The position numbers were made by a program, and so were the translations under genes. Shown piece by piece: positions 1-9,394 of a stretch of 64,000 nt of DNA. The first letter of the stretch is position 1. Every line of letters begins with the position of its first letter. This DNA comes from Polaribacter septentrionalilitoris (GTDB lineage Bacteria > Bacteroidota > Bacteroidia > Flavobacteriales > Flavobacteriaceae): positions 248,001 through 312,000 of the forward strand of contig NZ_VRMJ01000014.1 of the NCBI RefSeq assembly GCF_009832745.1, in the 5' to 3' direction. The notes under the pieces are model-generated. The model was not told where the DNA came from and did no database searches. It saw only the letters and a program-made list of their open reading frames with translations.

Positions 1-845
1 ATATTATTGTACAAGGATTTACAGGAAGTGAAGGAACGTTTCATGCGGGTCAAATGATTGATTATGGAACCAACGTTGTTGGTGGTGTTACTCCAGGTAA
101 AGGAGGTCAAGAACACTTAGGGAAGCCTGTTTTTAATACAGTTGTTGAAGCTGTAGAAAAAGTAAGTGCAGACACTTCTATCATTTTTGTACCACCTGCT
201 TTTGCAGCAGATGCAATTATGGAATCTGCAGATGCAGGAATCAAAGTTATTATCTGTATTACAGAAGGAATTCCTACTGCTGATATGGTAAAAGTAAAAG
301 CATATATCGAAGATAAAGACTGTACTTTAGTTGGTCCAAATTGCCCAGGAGTTATTACTCCAGACGAAGCTAAGGTTGGTATTATGCCAGGTTTTATTTT
401 CAAAAAAGGAAAAGTTGGTATTGTTTCTAAATCAGGAACATTAACTTATGAAGCTGCAGACCAAGTTGTAAAACAAGGTTTTGGAATTACTACAGCAATT
501 GGTATTGGTGGTGATCCTATTATCGGAACAACAACAAAAGAAGCAGTTGAGTTATTAATGAATGATGATGATACTGAAGCTATTGTTATGATTGGTGAAA
601 TAGGTGGTAACCTAGAAGCTGAAGCTGCACAATGGATTAAAGCAGATGGAAATAGAAAACCAGTTGTTGGTTTTATTGCAGGACAAACTGCTCCAGCTGG
701 AAGAACTATGGGACATGCTGGTGCTATTGTTGGTGGTGCTGATGATACTGCTCAAGCTAAAATGAAAATTTTAGCAGAAAATGGTGTTCATGTTGTGAGT
801 TCTCCTGCTAAAATTGGAGAAATGGTTGCTTCTGTTTTAAATTAA
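1..845 (+). CDS. sucD: Succinyl-CoA synthetase (ligase) alpha subunit, 5' truncated by window edge
   Basis: This TCA-cycle enzyme makes succinate and ATP or GTP from succinyl-CoA, as a complex with the SucC beta subunit. The reading frame is already open at base 3, and the codons before the first ATG (position 54) encode a typical SucD stretch ([18 protein letters not shown]). The gene therefore starts outside the window and the ATG at 54 is internal. The phosphohistidine region is seen as [13 protein letters not shown] near the C-terminus, and the CoA-ligase segment VGPNCPGVI is present. A strong terminator follows. sucC is not in the window. Identification is secure. Confidence 0.96.
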   Translation, partial: IIVQGFTGSEGTFHAGQMIDYGTNVVGGVTPGKGGQEHLGKPVFNTVVEAVEKVSADTSIIFVPPAFAADAIMESADAGIKVIICITEGIPTADMVKVKAYIEDKDCTLVGPNCPGVITPDEAKVGIMPGFIFKKGKVGIVSKSGTLTYEAADQVVKQGFGITTAIGIGGDPIIGTTTKEAVELLMNDDDTEAIVMIGEIGGNLEAEAAQWIKADGNRKPVVGFIAGQTAPAGRTMGHAGAIVGGADDTAQAKMKILAENGVHVVSSPAKIGEMVASVLN

Positions 846-892
846 ACACAAATAATAAATTAAAGTTAAATTTTAACAATTTATATTGCTAG

Positions 893-926
893 AATCCGTT
901 GAATTAGTAAATTCAACGGATTTTTC
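893..926 (+). terminator. Rho-independent terminator after sucD
   Basis: A perfect 13-bp inverted repeat (AATCCGTTGAATT at 893-905 and its complement at 910-922) has a 4-base loop and runs into a T tract. It lies 48 bases after the sucD stop and separates that gene from the M16 peptidase. Confidence 0.85.
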
Positions 927-949
927 ATTTCAACTCAAATCAATTAAAT

Positions 950-3913
950 ATGAAACAAATTAAATGGTTATTTCTTAGCGTGTTATTGGTAGCAACTATA
1001 GGTTGTAAAACTGATAATGACAAAAGTTACAAAGTAACTGAACAAAAAGATGCAAACGGTTTAACTTACGAAACCGTAGAAAATGATCCAACAGGTTTAC
1101 GTTTATATACCTTAGATAACGGACTCAAAGTGTATTTAAGTCAAAATTCTGATGAACCTAAAATACAAACTTATATTGCTGTTAGAGCAGGTTCTAATTA
1201 CGACCCTAAAGAATCTACTGGTTTAGCACATTATTTAGAACACATGGTATTTAAAGGTACTCACAAAATTGGTACTGTAAATTGGGAAAAAGAAAAAACC
1301 TATTTAGATAAAATATCGAGTTTATACGAACAGCATAGAGCAGAAACAGATCCACAAAAAAAATTAGCGATTTATAAAGAAATCGATAAGACTTCTTTAG
1401 AAGCGTCAAACTATTCTGTTGCAAATGAATATGATAAAATGACAGCTTCTTTAGGTGCTACAGGAACAAATGCTTACACTTGGTTTGAACAAACTGTGTA
1501 TACTAATAAAATACCAGCTAATGAATTAGACAAATGGGTAACTGTTGAAGCAGAACGTTTTAGCACGTTAGTTTTAAGACTTTTTCATACAGAATTAGAG
1601 GCGGTATTTGAAGAGTTTAACCGTGGACAAGATAATGACTTTAGAAAGCGTTACGCTGCCATGTTAGATGGTTTATTTCCAAATCATCCTTATGGGCAAC
1701 AAACAACAATTGGTACTGCAAATCATTTGAAAAACCCTTCTATGGTAGATATTCATAATTACTTTAACAAATATTATGTGCCAAATAATATGGCAGTAAT
1801 TTTGGTAGGTGATTTTGAGTTTGAACCAACAATTCAAAAAGTAAATAATGCTTTTGGTAAGTTTGAAAGAAAGGAATTAACCCATCCAACTTTACCAAAA
1901 GAAGAACCAATTACAGCTCCTGTTGTAAAAGAAGTTTTTGGACCAACATCAGAGTCTATTGCTATTGCATTTAGATCTGAAGGTGTAAATTCTGAAGAAG
2001 AAAAATTTGTGACTTTAGTTGATATGATTATGGCAAATGGAAATGCTGGTATTATCGATTTAAATTTAAATCAAAAACAATTGGTACAAAGAGCAAGTTG
2101 TTCTCCTACATTTTTAAATGACTATGGATATCATACATTTACAGGTTCTCCTAAATCAGGACAATCTTTAGATGAAGTAAAAGAGTTATTATTAGCTCAG
2201 ATAGAGAAATTAAAAAATGGCGAATTTGATGAATGGATGATTGAAGCTGTCGTAAATGATTTAAAATTAAGTCAAACTCGTCAGTATGAAAACAACTCAG
2301 CTTTGGCAGATACTTATGTAAATGCTTTTATTTATCAACAAGATTGGTCTCAAAGAGTTCAATTTTTAGATGATTTAAAGAAAATTACCAAAACGCAATT
2401 GGTAAATTTTGCGAAAGATTTTTACAAGGATAATTATGTCATCACTTATAAAAGAAAAGGTGAGGATAAAAATATTGTAAAAGTTGCTAACCCAGGGATT
2501 ACTCCTGTTAATTTAAACAGAGATAAAAGTTCAGAATACATAACAGAATTCAATAAAATAGAATCTGAACCCTTGAAGCCTCAGTTTGTAGATTATAAAA
2601 CTGCAATTAAAGAAACTAAAACAGAAAACGGTATCAAGGTTTCTTATGTACTAAATGAAAAGAATGATTTATTTGATATGAATATCATTTTTGATATGGG
2701 TAGTGATAATGATAAAAAACTATCTCTTGCAGCTGGATATTTAGAATATATAGGTACAGACAAATACACAAATGAAGAACTTAAAAAAGAGTTCTATAAG
2801 TTAGGTATATCTTATTACGTAAGTACAGCAAGAGACAAAACTTATGTAGGTTTAAACGGATTAAAAGAGAACTTACCAAAAGGTTTAGAACTATTAGAAC
2901 ATCTTTGGGACAATGCAAAAGCAGACAAAGAGGCGTATGATAAATATGTAGAAAAGATTTACAAAGGACGTCAAGACGGAAAAACTCAGAAAGGTAATAT
3001 TCTTTTCAATGGTCTGATGAATTATGGTAAATATGGTGAAGATTCACCATTAAGAGATATCATGCAAGTTGATGAATTAAAAGCCATTAATCCAGAAGAA
3101 TTGGTCGCTTTAATCAAAGACATGAAAAACTATAAACAACGTGTTTTCTATTATGGTAAAGATGTAAATAATGCAGTTTCTTCATTAAATACACATCATA
3201 AAATATTTGGTGAGTTAAAAGAGTATCCTGTTGCAAAAGAATATAAAGAAACTGAAACAGGAGGAAATGTATTCTTCACAGATTATGATATGGTACAAAC
3301 AGAACTATTGTTTTTAGCAAAAGGAGAGCCTTTTAAAGCTGAAAATATGGCTGCATCAACATTGTTTAATACGTATTTTGGTAGCGGATTATCATCTATT
3401 GTTTTTCAAGAAATTAGAGAATCTAAATCTTTAGCATATTCAGCATTTGCTTCTTACAGTAATGCTTCTAAGAAAGATTCACCTAATTATGTGATGGCTT
3501 ATGTAGGTACACAAGCAAACAAATTAGAACAAGCTGTAGATGCAATGATGGAGTTAATGAACAATATGCCAGAGGCAGAAAAGCAATTTAATGCTGCAAA
3601 AGAAGCTACTCTAAAGAAATTAGCTGCGCAAAGAATTACAAAATCTAATATCTTTTGGTCTTATGAAAGATTACAGAAATTAGGCATAGACAATGATCAT
3701 AGAGAAGCGATGTACAATACCATTAAAGGAATGACAATGAAAGATTTAAAAGCCTTTTTTAACAACAATATTAAAGGAGAATCTTACAATGTAATGGTAA
3801 TTGGAAACAAAAAAGATTTGGATGTACAATCGTTAAAAAAGTTAGGGAAAATCCAAGAATTAGAAATCGATTATTTATTTAATTATATAGATAAGAAAAA
3901 AGTAAAACTCTAA
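950..3913 (+). CDS. M16 family zinc metallopeptidase, lipoprotein (pitrilysin/insulinase type)
   Basis: Probable periplasmic or outer-membrane-anchored protease of family M16. The N-terminus has a lipoprotein signal peptide ending in VATIGC (Cys about residue 19). The inverted zinc motif HxxEH is seen as HYLEH at residues 94-98 in LAHYLEHMVFKGT, and the downstream zinc-ligand glutamate lies in the TELEAVFEEFNRG segment. At 987 residues it has the usual duplicated layout: an active N-terminal half and an inactive C-terminal half (about residues 590-950) without the motif. It stands alone between two terminators. Substrate cannot be told from sequence; peptide breakdown or protein quality control is typical of the family. 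Confidence 0.92.
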   Translation: MKQIKWLFLSVLLVATIGCKTDNDKSYKVTEQKDANGLTYETVENDPTGLRLYTLDNGLKVYLSQNSDEPKIQTYIAVRAGSNYDPKESTGLAHYLEHMVFKGTHKIGTVNWEKEKTYLDKISSLYEQHRAETDPQKKLAIYKEIDKTSLEASNYSVANEYDKMTASLGATGTNAYTWFEQTVYTNKIPANELDKWVTVEAERFSTLVLRLFHTELEAVFEEFNRGQDNDFRKRYAAMLDGLFPNHPYGQQTTIGTANHLKNPSMVDIHNYFNKYYVPNNMAVILVGDFEFEPTIQKVNNAFGKFERKELTHPTLPKEEPITAPVVKEVFGPTSESIAIAFRSEGVNSEEEKFVTLVDMIMANGNAGIIDLNLNQKQLVQRASCSPTFLNDYGYHTFTGSPKSGQSLDEVKELLLAQIEKLKNGEFDEWMIEAVVNDLKLSQTRQYENNSALADTYVNAFIYQQDWSQRVQFLDDLKKITKTQLVNFAKDFYKDNYVITYKRKGEDKNIVKVANPGITPVNLNRDKSSEYITEFNKIESEPLKPQFVDYKTAIKETKTENGIKVSYVLNEKNDLFDMNIIFDMGSDNDKKLSLAAGYLEYIGTDKYTNEELKKEFYKLGISYYVSTARDKTYVGLNGLKENLPKGLELLEHLWDNAKADKEAYDKYVEKIYKGRQDGKTQKGNILFNGLMNYGKYGEDSPLRDIMQVDELKAINPEELVALIKDMKNYKQRVFYYGKDVNNAVSSLNTHHKIFGELKEYPVAKEYKETETGGNVFFTDYDMVQTELLFLAKGEPFKAENMAASTLFNTYFGSGLSSIVFQEIRESKSLAYSAFASYSNASKKDSPNYVMAYVGTQANKLEQAVDAMMELMNNMPEAEKQFNAAKEATLKKLAAQRITKSNIFWSYERLQKLGIDNDHREAMYNTIKGMTMKDLKAFFNNNIKGESYNVMVIGNKKDLDVQSLKKLGKIQELEIDYLFNYIDKKKVKL

Positions 3914-3935
3914 TTTTTGTATAATCTATACTCAT

Positions 3936-3970
3936 AAACTCGTAAAGCATTTTTGTTTTACGAGTTTTTT
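3936..3970 (+). terminator. Rho-independent terminator after the M16 peptidase
   Basis: Inverted repeat AAACTCGTAAA (3936-3946) pairs with TTTACGAGTTT (3957-3967), followed by Ts. It lies 23 bases past the stop codon of the peptidase gene. Confidence 0.82.
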
Positions 3971-4008
3971 ATTTTAGTATATTTGAATCCTTAAAACAAC
4001 TAAACAAT

Positions 4009-4755
4009 ATGAAGTTATTAGAAAATAAATCCGCAATAATAACTGGTGCTACTAGAGGTATTGGTCGTGGAATTGCCATTGAATTTGCAAAACAAGGTGC
4101 AAATGTTGCATTTACCTATAGTTCTTCTGTAGATGCTGCAAATGCATTAGAAGAAGAGTTAAAAGCTTTTGGTGTTGAAGCAAAAGGATATCAATCTAAT
4201 GCAGCAGATTTTGATGCAGCTCAAGAATTAGCGAAAGAGGTTTTGGCAGCATTTGGAACCATAGATATTTTAGTAAACAACGCAGGTATTACCAAAGACA
4301 ATTTGTTAATGAGAATCACTGAAGAAGATTTTGACAAAGTAATCGAAGTTAACTTAAAATCGGTATTCAATTTAACCAAAGCTGTCATTCGTCCTATGAT
4401 GAAACAAAGAGGTGGTTCTATCATTAATATGAGTTCTGTAGTAGGACTTAAAGGAAATGCTGGTCAAACTAATTATGCAGCCTCTAAAGCAGGTATAGTA
4501 GGTTTTTCTAAATCTGTAGCATTAGAATTAGGGTCAAGAAACATTAGAAGTAATGTGGTAGCTCCTGGATTTATTGAAACAGAAATGACTGAAAAATTAG
4601 ATGAGAAAGTAGTTCAGGGTTGGAGAGATGGAATTCCTTTAAAAAGAGGAGGACAACCTATTGACATCGCAAATGCATGTGTGTTTTTAGGTTCTGATAT
4701 GAGTTCATACATCACAGGTCAAACCTTATCTGTTGATGGTGGAATGTTAACGTAA
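4009..4755 (+). CDS. fabG: 3-oxoacyl-[acyl-carrier-protein] reductase
   Basis: NADPH-dependent short-chain dehydrogenase that reduces 3-oxoacyl-ACP in type II fatty acid elongation. The nucleotide-binding motif is GATRGIGRGIA near the N-terminus, NNAG occurs in mid protein, and the catalytic Ser and YxxxK appear as SSVVG and YAASK. The length (248 aa) and the C-terminal end ITGQTLSVDGGMLT are typical of FabG rather than of a general SDR. It is a single gene between two terminators, with no other fab genes nearby. Confidence 0.93.
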   Translation: MKLLENKSAIITGATRGIGRGIAIEFAKQGANVAFTYSSSVDAANALEEELKAFGVEAKGYQSNAADFDAAQELAKEVLAAFGTIDILVNNAGITKDNLLMRITEEDFDKVIEVNLKSVFNLTKAVIRPMMKQRGGSIINMSSVVGLKGNAGQTNYAASKAGIVGFSKSVALELGSRNIRSNVVAPGFIETEMTEKLDEKVVQGWRDGIPLKRGGQPIDIANACVFLGSDMSSYITGQTLSVDGGMLT

Positions 4756-4775
4756 AAGCATCATAAAAAATAATT

Positions 4776-4812
4776 AAAAAGCTCTAGTTTGTAATTAAAA
4801 CTAGAGCTTTTT
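4776..4812. terminator. Bidirectional terminator between convergent genes
   Basis: A 15-bp perfect inverted repeat (4776-4790 with 4798-4812, core GCTCTAG) carries an A tract on one side and a T tract on the other. It lies between the ends of fabG (+) and the gene at 4827 (-), so it can serve both. Confidence 0.85.
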
Positions 4813-4826
4813 ATGTAAAAATTAAT

Positions 4827-6332
4827 TTATTTTTCTTTACAAGTTAGTAACATAATCTTTTTACTTTTCATAGAGTGATTGTACATCACAAATTTTCCAT
4901 CTGCATAACTACCTGTGTAAGGAGTATATTTAGTTCTCTTTTTATTATCTTGAATTTTCTCATGGGTTACATTTCCATTTTTATCATATAAGAAAACATA
5001 TAGTGCAGTAGATTCAAACCATCCTTTAGAAACCTTTAAACGTCCGTCTTGTTTTTGTAATAATTTTTTACCAGAATTTAAAACAACATGTAATTCATTA
5101 TGATTTAAAAAAGCATTGTAAGATGGTTTATTTGCTCGTTTAAAAATACTACGACCCCAAAGTAAATTTCCATTAGCATCAAGTTTAGTAATTAAAATAT
5201 CATCATAATGAAAAGTAGTTACATAGGTACCTCCATACATTCCGTTAGGAACATACATTTGCACAACATAGAATTCTTCCGCTACTAAATACGTGTTTCC
5301 GTCTTCATCTTCAAGAAGATAATCTAAATCAAAACTGGTCAATTCTGAATCCTTTTTCGATTTGGCAGATCTGTACCCATATAAATCTTCAAAAACTTTA
5401 AGAGGTAGTTCCTGCTTTTTTTTATCTAAAAGAGATAAGGTAGATTTATCTACATAAATAGTACTAACACCTTTAATACCAAACGCTTTATCTTTAGAAT
5501 AGTAACCAATTAACCTTAATTTATTATTGATAAAAGACATGTTTAGGTTTTTAATAAACTCATCCTCTGTAAGCTCAATTTTACTTGTTGATACATTTTT
5601 TTCTTCTATTTTGCTCAACACATAAGAATAGTTTGCTTTAGCTTTTTTACGTTCGCGCCTTCCTTTAAAATACTCTTTTCCAATATGATATACTGTTCCG
5701 TTATCATCAACAACCATATCAGAAGCGGTGTAAAACTTCTCAGTGTTTGAATAATAACTTTTAGTGTAGGCTAAAGTTAAATTACTCGCATTATAGACAT
5801 AGACGTCGTAAGAGTTAGAATTCTTTTTAATATTGTCTACTGCAATTGCAATATATTTATTATCAGGAGAAACAGAAAAATTAGTTTGACGTTTGTTTTC
5901 TCCAGAAAATAACTTTCCTTTTTTTTGTACTTTCTTTTTTAATAACGTCGTTTTAGTATAAGTGTTTTCAATAACATTATAGGTGTAACAATGAAGTATT
6001 CTTTCTGTTTTAGAAGGGCTTTCTACCAAAAAAACTCTAAAGGTATGATCATAAAATAATTCTCCAACATAACTTTCTTTTCTATTAATATTAACCAAGA
6101 GCAGTTTTTTTCCTTTCGCTTCTTCATCAAAAGATTCAAATACCAAATGAGATTTGCTTTTTCTTGCGATAACGTTAAGCTTTTCGTCTGTGGTATGAAT
6201 ATTAATAATGTAAGAACTTTTAAACTGGTCTCTATATTTAGGGCTTTCTTTTGTAGTAAAATGTTGTTCTTGAGAAAATAAAGGAGCACTTAAAAATAAT
6301 AGAAATAATAGGTTGATTTGAAGTGTTTTCAT
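4827..6332 (-). CDS. Secreted protein of unknown function
   Basis: Not recognised at family level. The open frame extends to 6353, but the ATG at 6332 is preferred because it directly starts a Sec signal peptide (MKTLQINLLFLLFLSAPLFSQ), giving 501 aa. The mature part is rich in beta-strand-like segments that read like successive blades (YIAIAVDNIKK, YDVYVYNASNL, TYLVAEEFYVVQMYVP, ILITKLDANGNLLWGRSI). This suggests a beta-propeller-like exported protein, which is inference only. It lies between convergent fabG and divergent mltF and has no operon partner. Confidence 0.7.
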   Translation of the reverse strand: MKTLQINLLFLLFLSAPLFSQEQHFTTKESPKYRDQFKSSYIINIHTTDEKLNVIARKSKSHLVFESFDEEAKGKKLLLVNINRKESYVGELFYDHTFRVFLVESPSKTERILHCYTYNVIENTYTKTTLLKKKVQKKGKLFSGENKRQTNFSVSPDNKYIAIAVDNIKKNSNSYDVYVYNASNLTLAYTKSYYSNTEKFYTASDMVVDDNGTVYHIGKEYFKGRRERKKAKANYSYVLSKIEEKNVSTSKIELTEDEFIKNLNMSFINNKLRLIGYYSKDKAFGIKGVSTIYVDKSTLSLLDKKKQELPLKVFEDLYGYRSAKSKKDSELTSFDLDYLLEDEDGNTYLVAEEFYVVQMYVPNGMYGGTYVTTFHYDDILITKLDANGNLLWGRSIFKRANKPSYNAFLNHNELHVVLNSGKKLLQKQDGRLKVSKGWFESTALYVFLYDKNGNVTHEKIQDNKKRTKYTPYTGSYADGKFVMYNHSMKSKKIMLLTCKEK

Positions 6333-6428
6333 GTAATATTTTATATACAACAAAGCTAAAGTTTTGATTTTATTTTTAAAGAGTTTTAGAAGAGATTTTC
6401 ATATCCATAATAAATCACTTATATTTAG

Positions 6429-7910
6429 ATGTTTATGATTCATAAAAAAAAGATATTATTCTTACTTTTCTTATTCACATTGTTCTTTATTTCTTGTAAA
6501 AAGGAAAACACTACAAAAACGAATAACTCCTCAATATTGACAAATTCTATTGTAGCTAACTCAGTAGATAGAGATTTAGAGGATATAAAAAAAGATGGTG
6601 TTTTAAGAGCTTTAGTGGTCTATAGTAGTACCAGTTACTTCCTATACAAGGGGCAACCCATGGGATTTGAATATGAGATTTTACAACGATTGGCAAAGCA
6701 TTTAAATTTAAAGTTAGAAATTGTAATTTCTGATGATTTAGATGCTGAATTTGAAGTATTGAATAGAGGTGATGTAGATATTATTGCTCATGGAATGACC
6801 ATTACCAATCAACGAAAATGGGAAGTAGATTTTACCGAATATTTATACTTAACCAAACAAGTTTTGGTGCAAAAAAAACCAGATAATTTTAGAACTATCT
6901 CTTGGAGTGCTTTACAAAAACAACTAATTGATGATCCTATGGATTTGATAGGAGATACTGTTTCTATCAGAAAAAACTCTGCTTACCATGAAAGAATTGA
7001 AAGTTTATCAAACGAATTAGGTGGAACCATTTATATTGACACTTTAGATAGCAAACTCTCTACAGGTGAAATTATTGATATGGTGGTAAATGGAGAAATT
7101 AAATATACTATTGCAGACGAAAATCTTGCTAAAATTAATGCTTCTACCAATCCTATATTAAAGATTGATGTGCCTATTTCTTTTTCCCAACGAATTGCAT
7201 GGGTTACTAGAAAAAAGTCAAAAAACTTAACAAACGTTGTTAATCAATGGATATTAAAACAACGTAAAACCACAGATTATTTTGTTATTTATAATAAGTA
7301 TTTTAAAAACAAACGTTTCTACAGACGTCGTGTAAAGAGTGATTATTATAGCTTAACCAACAATCAAATTAGTCAGTTTGATGATTTAATTAAAAAATTC
7401 AATAAAGTACTAGGTTGGGACTGGAGGTTACTAGCTGCACAAATTTATCAAGAGTCAAGATTCGATCCAAAAGCTAAATCTTGGGCAGGTGCAAAAGGAT
7501 TGATGCAAGTAATGCCTGCAACTGCGAAAGAATTAGGTATTGAAGATGTTACAGATCCCATAGAAAGTTTACGAGGAGGAACAACGTATTTAAATCAGAT
7601 TTTTGAGCGTTTTTCTGATGTTACAGATACTATCAATAGAACAAAATTTACATTAGCAGCATTTAATTGTGGCTATGGTCATGTTAGAGATGCACAATTG
7701 TTGGCAGAAGCCAATAATTTAAACCCAATGATTTGGGAAAATAACGTTGAAAAAATGTTGTTGGCTTTGCGTTTTCCTAAAAATTACAATAAAGATTTTA
7801 TCAAGTATGGATACGTTAGAGGCTATGAACCTGTAACTTATGTTAGACAAATCTACGAACGTTATCAGCACTATAAAAAGTTTATTACTGAGAAAGAAAA
7901 TGAGTTATAA
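6429..7910 (+). CDS. mltF: MltF-like membrane-bound lytic murein transglycosylase, lipoprotein
   Basis: Cleaves the glycan strands of peptidoglycan to 1,6-anhydro-muropeptides. The signal peptide ends at a lipobox cysteine (FTLFFISC). Residues about 50-290 form a family 3 extracellular solute-binding module (GVLRALVVYSSTSYF, MGFEYEILQRLAKHLN). Residues about 330-480 form an SLT domain with the catalytic Glu in QIYQESRFDP, followed by AKGLMQVMPATAKELG and AAFNCGYGH. This two-domain order and the length (493 aa) match MltF. A second in-frame ATG two codons in could equally be the start. Confidence 0.9.
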   Translation: MFMIHKKKILFLLFLFTLFFISCKKENTTKTNNSSILTNSIVANSVDRDLEDIKKDGVLRALVVYSSTSYFLYKGQPMGFEYEILQRLAKHLNLKLEIVISDDLDAEFEVLNRGDVDIIAHGMTITNQRKWEVDFTEYLYLTKQVLVQKKPDNFRTISWSALQKQLIDDPMDLIGDTVSIRKNSAYHERIESLSNELGGTIYIDTLDSKLSTGEIIDMVVNGEIKYTIADENLAKINASTNPILKIDVPISFSQRIAWVTRKKSKNLTNVVNQWILKQRKTTDYFVIYNKYFKNKRFYRRRVKSDYYSLTNNQISQFDDLIKKFNKVLGWDWRLLAAQIYQESRFDPKAKSWAGAKGLMQVMPATAKELGIEDVTDPIESLRGGTTYLNQIFERFSDVTDTINRTKFTLAAFNCGYGHVRDAQLLAEANNLNPMIWENNVEKMLLALRFPKNYNKDFIKYGYVRGYEPVTYVRQIYERYQHYKKFITEKENEL

Positions 7911-7922
7911 GCAAAACACTTG

Positions 7923-8654
7923 CTACAAAATTCCTTGCAATACTTTCCAAACATTTTCTGCCAATAGTTGATGTCCTTTTGCAGTAGGATGAATTCCATC
8001 AGATTGATTTAACGCTGCTATTCCACCAACATTTTCGAGTAAAAACGGAATCAAATACACATCATTTTTTTTAGCAAGAGTAGGAAATATCGCTTTAAAT
8101 TCAGCAGTATACTCTTGTCCCATATTAGGTGGAATTTGCATACCCGCTAACACAATTTTTGTAGATGGATATTTTTGTTGCACAGCATCTATAATCGCCT
8201 GTAAATTTTTTGTTGTTTCCTTTAGTGGTACACCTCGTAAACCATCATTTGCACCCAATTCTAATACAAAAATGGAAGGTTTTTCTTGCAATACCCAATC
8301 AATTCTATTTTTACCTCCAGAAGTTGTTTCTCCACTTACTCCAGAATTTACAACAGTATAGGGTAACTCTAAAGAATCAATCTTTTGTTGAATAATGGCT
8401 GGAAAAGCACTACTAGTATCATCTAAACCATAACCAGCTGTCAAACTATCACCAAAAAATACAATTTTTTGAATACTGTCAGTTTCTTGTTTTTGAGAAG
8501 CTGCTGTTTTCTTAGGTTCATCTTGTTGGCTAGTTTTTGTAGCACTATCAGTTTTACAGGAAAATAGTGCAATCACAAATGAAAAATAACATAATTTTAA
8601 GAAAATATTTCTAGCAATCGTGTGATAATTGGGCATCAAATGTTTATTTTTCAT
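7923..8654 (-). CDS. tesA: TesA-like SGNH/GDSL hydrolase (arylesterase / lysophospholipase), lipoprotein
   Basis: Esterase of the SGNH fold. Block I is FFGDSLTAGYG with the nucleophile Ser, block III is LGANDGLRG and block V is DGIHPTAKGH with the catalytic Asp and His. The frame is open to 8702, which would overlap the divergent ATPase gene. The start at 8654 (MKNKHLM) is chosen because it leaves a basic N-region, a hydrophobic core and a lipobox-like ALFSC; the ATG one codon upstream is equally possible. The divergent neighbours are the ABC ATPase and permease, the same arrangement as E. coli tesA / ybbA-ybbP, which supports the assignment. Cells may use it on exported acyl esters; the substrate is unknown. 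Confidence 0.88.
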   Translation of the reverse strand: MKNKHLMPNYHTIARNIFLKLCYFSFVIALFSCKTDSATKTSQQDEPKKTAASQKQETDSIQKIVFFGDSLTAGYGLDDTSSAFPAIIQQKIDSLELPYTVVNSGVSGETTSGGKNRIDWVLQEKPSIFVLELGANDGLRGVPLKETTKNLQAIIDAVQQKYPSTKIVLAGMQIPPNMGQEYTAEFKAIFPTLAKKNDVYLIPFLLENVGGIAALNQSDGIHPTAKGHQLLAENVWKVLQGIL

Positions 8655-8695
8655 CATAACTTTTTTATAGGTAAGAATAATTTTAAATTCAGTAA

Positions 8696-9394
8696 ATGTC
8701 AAAGATATTAAAGATTAACGATTTAGAGAAAACCTACACAAGTGGTTCTAAAAACTTAACAGTAATCAGTAATATTTCTTTTGAAGTAGAGCAGGGGAGT
8801 ATTTTTTCTATAGTTGGTCCTTCAGGTAGTGGTAAAACAACTCTACTAGGGTTGTGTGCTGGTTTAGACTACCCAACATCTGGAACAGTAGAATTGTGCG
8901 GAACTGCATTACAAGATTTAAATGAAGACAAACGTGCTGAATTAAGAAATAAAGAAGTAGGATTTATTTTTCAAAACTTTCAACTATTACCCACACTAAC
9001 AGCTTTAGAAAATGTTATTGTTCCTCTAGAGTTACAAGGCGAAAAAAACGCTACTAAAATAGGAACAGAATTGTTGACAAAAGTAGGTTTGCAAGACCGT
9101 CTATATCATTATCCTTCTCAATTATCTGGTGGAGAGCAGCAGAGAGTAGCTTTGGCAAGAGCATTTTCTAACAAACCTTCTATTTTATTTGCAGATGAAC
9201 CTACAGGAAATTTAGATGAAGAAACAGGCGAGAAAGTCATTCAACTGCTTTTTGAACTCAACAAAGAAGCAGGGACTACCTTAGTAATTATCACTCACGA
9301 TTTAGATTTAGCCAATAGAACCCAACAAATTTTACGATTAAAAGGAGGAAAGATTATTGCAAACGAAAAATTAGTTTCCGAACATGAGCAATAG
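8696..9394 (+). CDS. ybbA: ABC transporter ATP-binding protein, YbbA/LolD type
   Basis: ATPase subunit of an FtsX-type ABC system. Walker A is GPSGSGKTT, the signature is [14 protein letters not shown], and Walker B is [12 protein letters not shown] followed by the switch histidine in IITHDL. At 232 aa it is a single nucleotide-binding domain of the LolD/MacB subfamily. Its end overlaps the start of the permease gene by 11 bases, indicating translational coupling. With the divergent esterase it forms the conserved tesA-ybbA-ybbP gene set, whose role is not firmly established even in E. coli. Confidence 0.92.
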   Translation: MSKILKINDLEKTYTSGSKNLTVISNISFEVEQGSIFSIVGPSGSGKTTLLGLCAGLDYPTSGTVELCGTALQDLNEDKRAELRNKEVGFIFQNFQLLPTLTALENVIVPLELQGEKNATKIGTELLTKVGLQDRLYHYPSQLSGGEQQRVALARAFSNKPSILFADEPTGNLDEETGEKVIQLLFELNKEAGTTLVIITHDLDLANRTQQILRLKGGKIIANEKLVSEHEQ